Shown one piece after another: positions 7,083 through 11,202 of a DNA stretch of 11,202 nt (position 1 is its first letter; every line of letters begins with the position of its first letter). Below the pieces are notes generated by a model. It did no database searches. It was not told the DNA's origin and saw nothing but the letters and a program-made list of their open reading frames with translations. The translations under genes and the position numbers were made by a program. Source of the DNA: GWB1-54-5 sp035290085 (GTDB lineage: Bacteria; Patescibacteriota; Gracilibacteria; Peribacterales; Peribacteraceae); assembly GCA_035290085.1 (NCBI GenBank), contig DATDVK010000076.1:1-11202 (forward strand), written 5' to 3'.

Positions 7083-7102
7083 TGGAGCCACCTCCGGGAA
7101 TC
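7083..7102 (-). repeat. 20-bp copy of the tRNA-Thr 3' end (possible att scar)
   Basis: These 20 bases are identical, in the same orientation, to 7204-7223: the encoded CCA, discriminator base, 3' acceptor strand and 3' T-stem of the tRNA-Thr gene. The copy lies 121 bp downstream of the tRNA in its direction of transcription. The match stops abruptly at both ends. No tRNA can fold here. This is the footprint left by elements that integrate into tRNA 3' ends, but no integrase or cargo lies between. Confidence 0.65.
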
Positions 7103-7203
7103 CCTTCGTCTCCTCGTCCGCCTTCGGCGAACTCGTCGCTCAGGGTAAACTTCTCTTCCCGGTTTTCATTCTTCCTAGCCCATGCATTTCGTTTCGTATT
7201 TGC

Positions 7204-7280
7204 TGGAGCCACCTCCGGGAATCGAACCCGGGACCTACCGCTTACAAGGCGGTTGCTCTAGCCATCTGAGCTAAGGTGGC
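7204..7280 (-). tRNA. tRNA-Thr, anticodon TGT
   Basis: It folds as a full cloverleaf read from 7280 down: acceptor gccacct/aggtggc, D-stem gctc/gagc, anticodon stem accgc/gcggt with loop cttgtaa, five-base variable loop, T-stem ccggg/cccgg with loop ttcgatt, discriminator T and an encoded CCA at 7206-7204. The anticodon TGT (7246-7244) reads Thr codon ACA and, with wobble modification, other ACN codons. Every stem pairs perfectly. The length is 77 nt including CCA. Confidence 0.97.
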
Positions 7281-7355
7281 AGGGAAAAGGAGAAATGAGC
7301 AATGGGGAATGGCTCTTTAGGAGCCGCCGCGCACAACATTTACTGCTTTCCATTA

Positions 7356-7384
7356 TTGCGGAAAAACCCCCACTCTGCCATAAT
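7356..7384 (+). promoter_or_regulatory. Promoter of the RNase P RNA gene
   Basis: TTGCGG at 7356-7361 (three of six -35 consensus bases) is followed by an exact 17-base spacer and CATAAT at 7379-7384 (five of six). A TG at 7376-7377 makes an extended -10. The predicted first base is 7391, which is where the 5' strand of RNase P helix P1 begins. This agreement supports both calls. Confidence 0.7.
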
Positions 7385-7390
7385 AGAAAG

Positions 7391-7875
7391 CCCTGTTCTT
7401 TTGATGATCGCCCCGCACCGTATGGTGCGGGGAGGAACATCCGGGCACCAGTGGAACGCTATGCGGGTAACACCCGTCGCCGCAGTACATATCCAGCAAA
7501 ACTGCGGTAGGACAAGTGCCACAGAGACGAGCCCCGCGCAAGCGGGGAGTGAAACGCCTCGGAGTACCGAGGACTGCGAGCTCTCTCTGCCCCGGGCTGA
7601 CCATTCAGCCCCGCATCTTCGGCACCTTCATGGGTCCATACCCTCCAACGTGTCGAGGCACGAGCTCAAAGTCGGTAAACTCATAGTGGTGCAAGGAGGA
7701 TTTGGGTGGCCAGATTCTGCGATGGTTCCGTCGCACCGGTTACCCCTCCGCGCAGTGTCCTGTACGAGTGCAATGCACTTAACGGGACCGAGGTCTGTGA
7801 GCAATCCAGATCCCAGATAGATGATCATCCCCCCGCATCCGCGGGGGAACAGAACCCGGAGTATAAGAGGCAGGG
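7391..7875 (+). ncRNA. rnpB: RNase P RNA (bacterial, class A-like)
   Basis: This is the catalytic RNA that removes tRNA 5' leaders. Conserved blocks appear in order: GAGGAACATCCGGGC (7432-7446; consensus GAGGAAAGTCCGGGC), GCCACAGAGACGA (7518-7530), GGTAAACTC (7674-7682), GCAAGG (7691-7696), AGATAGATGATCATCC (7815-7830) and ACAGAACCCGG (7850-7860). P1 pairs ccctgttctt (from 7391) with aagaggcaggg (7865-7875), with a one-base bulge. P3 is the hairpin 7411-7419/7424-7432. P15-like gggtggcc/ggttaccc (7704-7711/7738-7745) encloses tgcga/tcgca (7718-7722/7731-7735). At about 485 nt it is longer than the 377-nt E. coli RNA, mainly through extra hairpins at about 7573-7670. Two core features look unusual (P4 and L15; see findings). 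Ends are assigned from P1 and are accurate to a few bases. Confidence 0.93.
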
Positions 7876-7879
7876 ATAC

Positions 7880-10138
7880 TCATCGCGAAAACTCCGAAGA
7901 TTTTCTCTTCGGTGTCTTTCGCGCTCTCCTGGGAAGACTAATGGTGAATGCTGTTCCTTTTTCCTCCGAACTCTTAAAGCGAATGCTCCCTCCCAAGTTA
8001 TCCATAACCATGCGGGAAATATAGAGTCCCAGCCCACTTCCATCGGTATCAAGCTGGCGGACATTATCCGCACGGAACAGGCGTTCGAATATCCGTTTCT
8101 GGTCCCCCTTCGGAATACCAATACCTGTGTCACTCACAGTAATCTCATAGGCAGACGGCCCCTCATGGAGAGCTATATTCACCTGTCCACCGGGCAACGT
8201 GTACTTCACAGAATTCGAGAAAAGGTTTTGGAGCACAATGTGAAGAAGAATGGCATCAGTGGAAACAAAATACTGCTTATCCGGAATCTGCATCACACAC
8301 GCAATCTTCGAGGCTTTCGCCAATGATCGCAACTCCTCAGCCATATCTTCCATAAATTCCTTCAGATCTATGCGCTGACGATCGGGCTTGATAGTCTGCC
8401 CTTCCAGCCGCGCCGCGTGCAGGAGGGCATCGACGAGCCTCGCCATGCGTTTGGAGGCAATCCCCATCTCCTTCAGGTACTCCCGTTGCTCCTTTGGAAG
8501 CTTCTTCTCACCCGCACTCGTCAGAAGTTCTATGTACCACTGAAGTGTAGAAAGAGGGGTACGCAGCTGGTGCGACGCAAGAGAGATGAACTCAGATTTT
8601 AAGTAATCCACACGGCGTTCCTCGGTAATGTCGTAGAAAACCGCGATCGCTCCAAGCAACTTTTTGCCGTCAAGAATTGGCGTAACCGAGAGGGTGATGG
8701 GGATAAGCACACCATTCTTTTCGTGGAGAATACTCCAGCGCACTTCAGGAACCGTCCGCACCGAAACCTTCTTACGAAGGCATTCCAGCACAGGATGTTT
8801 ACCGGGTTCGACCGGGCGCTTGTGCAGGTGCAGACTGAGCACCTCCTGCACGGGCTTGCCAAGACAAGCCAATTTGTCGCACCCGATAAGTCCATCTGCC
8901 GCAGCGTTCTGATCTAGTACCATTCCCTTCTTATCCACCACTACAATGCCGTGTTGAATTGATTCCAGAATGGTATGAGCCTTCTCGTACTCTTCGCGCT
9001 GTGCTTCTGTCTGCACCCGTACTTCCTCTTCCAAATTTTCATACACCACCTTGAGACGACTGGCTAAATCTGCAGTCACCCGGTCGAGCATTTCCACCTC
9101 ATCACCCGTGTGAACCGATTTGTGGTAGCCCCAGCGGCCAGGACCAAGCTGCAGAACTTTCCTGCTTAACCTCCGCAACGGAGAAGTAACATTGTGTGCG
9201 ATAACAACAGACAGTAGCGCTGTCAGGATGAGAAGCACCAGACTTACTATGGCAAGCGTAGCACCCAGTGCGAATACTCCTGAGAGCGCTTGCCTCGTAT
9301 CAACCTTCACAACAAGCCCCCACCCCAATGTGGGAAGATAGCGGTATGCTGCAAATACTTGCTTCCCCCGGTAATCTTCTGCCTCCCGTACTCCTTCTTC
9401 GCGCGAGAGGGCAAGTGCGAGCACATCCCCGAATGCGTACTGATCTTCGACGGGGCCAAGGAAAAGCGGCTGACCAAACTGGTCTGTGGAGCGGTAGTGC
9501 AGCAGTACCAGTTCACCTTCCCTCACTTCACCAATAAGCGTCTCTGCTGTATCACCAAGTGTGTCAACAGAGAGTAGAGTTACCAGCAGACCCGAAACCT
9601 CATAGCGCAACGCGAGAAAGCCCCGTAGAGCATCTGCATCGTCCCTCACCTGGACAAATACATTGTAGCCTGCCCATCCGCTCTCCTCAGTGAGAGGAAC
9701 AAGTTTTGTACGCGCTGCCATAGGAGGCACGCGAGAGGTGGAGATCCCAACACTGCCAATAGCAGTGCCATCCGCTGAGAAAAGCGTCATCCCTACCACC
9801 GGTATTTCTTCATGGAGGAGCTGGGCGAAGAGAGGCGCGAGCTCCTCACTTTCCCCTGTGTCCACCATTCGTAGAACCTCCCGTCGTGAAGTCACGAGCA
9901 CTGCATATTCACGATCCTGCCGCAGTCTCTCTTCTATGGAATCCTCTTTTGCTGCGACAAGAGAGGAAAGCTGAGCCAACGTAGCCCTTTCCACGTACGA
10001 ACGGGCAATGAAGAATGAGGAAAACGAGAGGGTCCCCACTGTCAGAGCAGCCAGCAAAAGCATGTATGCGGCAACCCTCCATAGGAAGGATCTGTGCTGC
10101 AGAAGCTCTGTAGAGCGTCGCTGACGGCTTTTGGACAT
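7880..10138 (-). CDS. Large sensor histidine kinase: Cache-like sensor, HAMP, PAS, kinase core; orphan
   Basis: The 752-aa protein has a first membrane helix at about 21-45, an extracytoplasmic region of about 240 residues (46-287) with the size and style of a double Cache ligand sensor, and a second membrane helix (about 289-314). A HAMP linker follows (about 314-366, HNVTSPLRRLSRKV near its start), then a charged coiled coil (365-390) and a PAS domain (about 388-508, ending AVFYDITEERR). The kinase core has SHQLRTPL with phospho-acceptor H523, an N-box around NLFSNSVKYT (638-647), a G1 box DTGIGIP (670-676) and a G2 box GSGLGLYI (700-707). All motifs are intact. The C-terminus is basic (RRARKTPKRKSS). 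No response regulator is nearby. It follows two pilin genes on the same strand but has its own extended -10 promoter and is separated from them by a terminator. Its stop is about five bases from the RNase P RNA 3' end. Confidence 0.95.
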   Translation of the reverse strand: MSKSRQRRSTELLQHRSFLWRVAAYMLLLAALTVGTLSFSSFFIARSYVERATLAQLSSLVAAKEDSIEERLRQDREYAVLVTSRREVLRMVDTGESEELAPLFAQLLHEEIPVVGMTLFSADGTAIGSVGISTSRVPPMAARTKLVPLTEESGWAGYNVFVQVRDDADALRGFLALRYEVSGLLVTLLSVDTLGDTAETLIGEVREGELVLLHYRSTDQFGQPLFLGPVEDQYAFGDVLALALSREEGVREAEDYRGKQVFAAYRYLPTLGWGLVVKVDTRQALSGVFALGATLAIVSLVLLILTALLSVVIAHNVTSPLRRLSRKVLQLGPGRWGYHKSVHTGDEVEMLDRVTADLASRLKVVYENLEEEVRVQTEAQREEYEKAHTILESIQHGIVVVDKKGMVLDQNAAADGLIGCDKLACLGKPVQEVLSLHLHKRPVEPGKHPVLECLRKKVSVRTVPEVRWSILHEKNGVLIPITLSVTPILDGKKLLGAIAVFYDITEERRVDYLKSEFISLASHQLRTPLSTLQWYIELLTSAGEKKLPKEQREYLKEMGIASKRMARLVDALLHAARLEGQTIKPDRQRIDLKEFMEDMAEELRSLAKASKIACVMQIPDKQYFVSTDAILLHIVLQNLFSNSVKYTLPGGQVNIALHEGPSAYEITVSDTGIGIPKGDQKRIFERLFRADNVRQLDTDGSGLGLYISRMVMDNLGGSIRFKSSEEKGTAFTISLPRRARKTPKRKSSEFSR
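7884..7923. terminator. Long imperfect hairpin between rnpB and the kinase 3' end
   Basis: ccgaaga (7894-7900) pairs with tcttcgg (7906-7912), and cgcgaaa (7884-7890) pairs with tttcgcg (7917-7923), with a small internal mismatch. It lies inside the last codons of the kinase gene, just past the RNase P RNA 3' end. There is no strong T-run on either side. It may halt or process rnpB transcripts running into the kinase gene. Confidence 0.4.
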
Positions 10139-10160
10139 GATTTTGGGTATAATTCGTTTA

Positions 10161-10169
10161 ATTATAGCA
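10161..10169 (-). promoter_or_regulatory. Extended -10 promoter (TGCTATAAT) of the large kinase gene
   Basis: On the minus strand TGC plus a perfect TATAAT ends 22 bases before ATG 10138, giving a predicted leader of about 15 bases with no Shine-Dalgarno sequence. No good -35 is seen. The layout matches the promoter of the other kinase. Confidence 0.6.
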
Positions 10170-10191
10170 TAAAAACGTATTTTCAGCTATA

Positions 10192-10217
10192 AGGCCCCCG
10201 ACCGGAGTCGGGGGCCT
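10192..10217 (-). terminator. Hairpin terminator after the first pilin gene
   Basis: An 11-bp perfect stem (10192-10202 with 10207-10217) encloses the loop cgga and is very GC-rich. It lies 22 bases after the pilin stop and before the kinase promoter. The T-rich run is clearer on the plus-strand side (tctctttt), so it may work in both directions, but no plus-strand gene enters it. Confidence 0.6.
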
Positions 10218-10239
10218 CTCTTTTACAGAAAACCGGTAT

Positions 10240-10710
10240 TTATCGCGTCACACTAATGGTGCTTGATGCCTGTTCGGTGGCCGGAGCAGAGACTGTGATA
10301 CGACCATTTGCATCCTGAATAATGAAGTACAGAGTCCCTGTGGAAGTTGCGTACTGCGGGTCTGTCGGCAAGCTCACAAGATACGTCCCTGTCAGCATGC
10401 GCAGGTTCACATCGCCGGCTGCGATGCAGGTCGCCGGATCAAGAGTCTCGCGGCAAATCTCTGCTGCAGTCCCCGTAGGAATGTTGCCTGGTAGATTCCC
10501 ATTGTTATCGATCGCGTACTGGTAGACCGCGTTCAAGACAGTGTTGACGTCGCTGCGGCGCTGAGCATCGCGGGCGTCTCCGAGCTGCTTGGTCGGGTTG
10601 ATAGCGACAATGACGATAGACGCCAGAATCGCAATAATACCGATCACGAGCAGGAGTTCTATGAGCGTGAACCCTGCGCGGGTGATGCGGGGAGAAAGGT
10701 GCATTTTCAT
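10240..10710 (-). CDS. Type IV pilin-like protein (prepilin N-terminal motif)
   Basis: From ATG 10710 the protein has 156 residues. A basic 13-residue leader ends in AG, then FTLIELLLVIGIIAILASIVIVAINP, the classic type III signal. Prepilin peptidase would cut after Gly13 and methylate Phe1; the mature residue Glu5 is present. The mature protein is about 143 residues: a hydrophobic alpha-1 helix, an amphipathic extension (KQLGDARDAQRRSDVNTVLNAVYQYA), and a small globular domain with GTYLVSLPTDP and two cysteines (EIC and ATC) that may form a disulfide. It probably forms surface pili for attachment or DNA uptake. The frame opens upstream to 10785, but residues before Met 10710 do not suit a prepilin leader; Met 10704 is an alternative. 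The bases before ATG are pyrimidine-rich. Its 5' half is nearly identical to the next pilin gene. Confidence 0.92.
   Translation of the reverse strand: MKMHLSPRITRAGFTLIELLLVIGIIAILASIVIVAINPTKQLGDARDAQRRSDVNTVLNAVYQYAIDNNGNLPGNIPTGTAAEICRETLDPATCIAAGDVNLRMLTGTYLVSLPTDPQYATSTGTLYFIIQDANGRITVSAPATEQASSTISVTR
10502..10598 (-). repeat. 97-bp perfect direct repeat, copy 1 (in pilin gene)
   Basis: Identical base for base to 11106-11202, offset by 604 bases. It encodes the alpha-1 extension of the pilin (PTKQLGD to AIDNN). The second copy runs into the window edge, so the true repeat may be longer there. Confidence 0.95.
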
Positions 10711-10738
10711 AGGAAAGAAGGGGGAAAAAATAGTCAAT

Positions 10739-10765
10739 GTTCTCCGAAGCACTTTATCGGAGAAC
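10739..10765 (-). promoter_or_regulatory. Leader hairpin upstream of the first pilin gene
   Basis: gttctccga (10739-10747) pairs perfectly with tcggagaac (10757-10765) around a nine-base loop, 28 bases before ATG 10710. On the minus strand it is followed by attgactatttttt, so it could act as a weak attenuator or a 5' stabilising structure. No confident promoter was identified between it and the preceding terminator. Confidence 0.4.
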
Positions 10766-10800
10766 GCCGAAGATGAGCTTACCATATTTTTTGGATAGTA

Positions 10801-10833
10801 AAACCCCCGCGGCCATCCTGGACGCGGGGGTTT
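10801..10833 (-). terminator. Intrinsic terminator after the second pilin gene
   Basis: aaacccccgcg (10801-10811) pairs perfectly with cgcgggggttt (10823-10833) around an 11-base loop, 22 bases after the pilin stop at 10856. On the minus strand the stem ends in TTT and runs into TACTATCC, a usable U-run. The A/T-flanked GC stem could work in both directions. Confidence 0.75.
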
Positions 10834-10855
10834 GAATTCTCGAACAGAAAATCTG

Positions 10856-11202
10856 CTACCTCGTCACGCTGATAAGACTCGTGGCCTGCTCAAACGCCGG
10901 AGCAGAAACCGTGACACGGTTGCTCGCCGTGAGCTGGATATTGTAGTTCGTGTCGTTGCTGGTGGCGCCGCTCGGATCGACCGGGATGCTCACAAGATAC
11001 GTGCCAGTGAGAGCGCTCAAGTTGCATCCGTTTGTCACACCCGTGCAATCGTTCGTCAGACAGATGTTGCGATCTGTCGTGTCGATGCAGCTCGGGAGCG
11101 TCCCGTTGTTATCGATCGCGTACTGGTAGACCGCGTTCAAGACAGTGTTGACGTCGCTGCGGCGCTGAGCATCGCGGGCGTCTCCGAGCTGCTTGGTCGG
11201 GT
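10856..11202 (-). CDS. Type IV pilin-like protein, C-terminal part (gene continues past the right edge)
   Basis: The frame runs unbroken from the window edge to the stop at 10858-10856, giving the last 114 complete codons before the stop. It opens with the same alpha-1 extension as the neighbouring pilin, identical in protein and DNA through AVYQYAIDNNG, then diverges. The globular part has four cysteines (SCID, NICL, DCTG, GCNL) where the neighbour has two, but keeps GTYLVS(I/L)P(V/T)DP and the ending (S/T)xISVTR. The start codon and prepilin cleavage motif lie outside the window. An internal Met at 11140 is not the start. It lies upstream of the first pilin on the same strand, with a terminator between, so the two are probably separate transcripts. 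Confidence 0.9.
   Translation of the reverse strand, partial: PTKQLGDARDAQRRSDVNTVLNAVYQYAIDNNGTLPSCIDTTDRNICLTNDCTGVTNGCNLSALTGTYLVSIPVDPSGATSNDTNYNIQLTASNRVTVSAPAFEQATSLISVTR
11106..11202 (-). repeat. 97-bp perfect direct repeat, copy 2 (in second pilin gene)
   Basis: Identical to 10502-10598 right up to the window edge. Identity ends sharply at 11106, where the coding sequence of the variable globular domain begins. Confidence 0.95.

Larger units (their letters stand above)
6800..7203. other. Gene-free, palindrome-rich stretch
   Basis: I see no credible coding gene in these 404 bases; the open frames here run into the tRNA or lack any recognisable protein character. The stretch holds the nested hairpin 6895-6935, ttcggt/accgaa (6942-6947 with 6965-6970), atgcc/ggcat (7006-7010 with 7013-7017), cgtcgc/gcgacg around the loop gaa near 7052-7066, cgcc/ggcg near 7120-7130, and the tRNA-Thr 3' fragment at 7083-7102. 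The motif ggcgtag or its complement recurs several times. It resembles the dispersed palindromic intergenic repeats seen in many small-genome bacteria. Confidence 0.5.

Noticed and set aside
7083..7223. A complete integrative element at the tRNA-Thr gene
   Set aside because: Only 101 bp lie between the two repeats, with no integrase or cargo; at most a scar.
6850..7269. 139-aa open frame on the plus strand
   Set aside because: It runs through the palindromes and into the antisense of the tRNA-Thr gene; no protein features.
7302..7820. 172-aa open frame and others over 7300-7830
   Set aside because: These overlap the RNase P RNA gene, whose conserved blocks and P1 pairing explain the sequence.
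7706..8326. 206-aa open frame on the plus strand
   Set aside because: It spans the end of the RNase P RNA and the antisense of the kinase catalytic domain; no coherent protein.
10502..11202. CRISPR-like or tandem-array interpretation of the repeats
   Set aside because: Only two copies are present, they are long and in frame within pilin genes, and the spacing holds coding sequence and a terminator.

Overview
The window looks like a chromosomal stretch from a small-genome, uncultivated bacterium. The Candidate Phyla Radiation, Peregrinibacteria/Peribacteria-like, is my best guess. This is inferred from gene style only: tandem short type IV pilins with near-identical starts, a WbaP-type sugar transferase, orphan PAS histidine kinases, short lineage-restricted secreted proteins, and start codons without Shine-Dalgarno sequences. 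The genetic code appears standard, because the long reading frames contain no in-frame TGA. No ribosomal protein or 16S gene is present to settle the taxonomy.

Layout. 1-215 is the Lys/Glu-rich tail of a gene that enters from the left. A perfect 12-bp hairpin then ends three bases before the start of a 756-aa protein (268-2538, +). That protein joins an intact DEDDh exonuclease to a DinG-like helicase module whose ATPase motifs look destroyed. On the minus strand, a polyprenyl-phosphate sugar-1-phosphate transferase (4357-2963) is followed closely by a small six-cysteine membrane-anchored protein (2949-2602). A PAS histidine kinase (4464-5834, +) runs divergently from the transferase, with a near-leaderless promoter. 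Two minus-strand genes follow: a secreted two-cysteine protein of unknown function and an SMR-like four-helix membrane protein.

About 400 bp without a credible gene (6800-7203) is rich in palindromes and carries a 20-bp copy of the 3' end of the adjacent tRNA-Thr(TGT) gene (7280-7204, -). Next is a complete RNase P RNA gene (about 7391-7875, +) with an extended -10 promoter placed exactly for its 5' end. A second, larger histidine kinase with a Cache-like extracytoplasmic sensor, HAMP and PAS (10138-7880, -) lies convergent to it. The right end holds two tandem type IV pilin genes (-) that share a 97-bp perfect repeat and have diverged C-terminal parts, each followed by a hairpin terminator.

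How it fits together. The themes are the cell surface (sugar transferase, pilins, secreted and Cys-rich proteins), sensing (two orphan kinases with closely similar catalytic cores and no response regulator here), and RNA/DNA maintenance (RNase P RNA, tRNA, exonuclease fusion). No CRISPR, transposase, toxin-antitoxin pair or phage gene was found. The best candidates for something new are the exonuclease/dead-helicase fusion, the pilin cassette repeat, the unusual RNase P core bases, and the transferase/Cys-rich pair.
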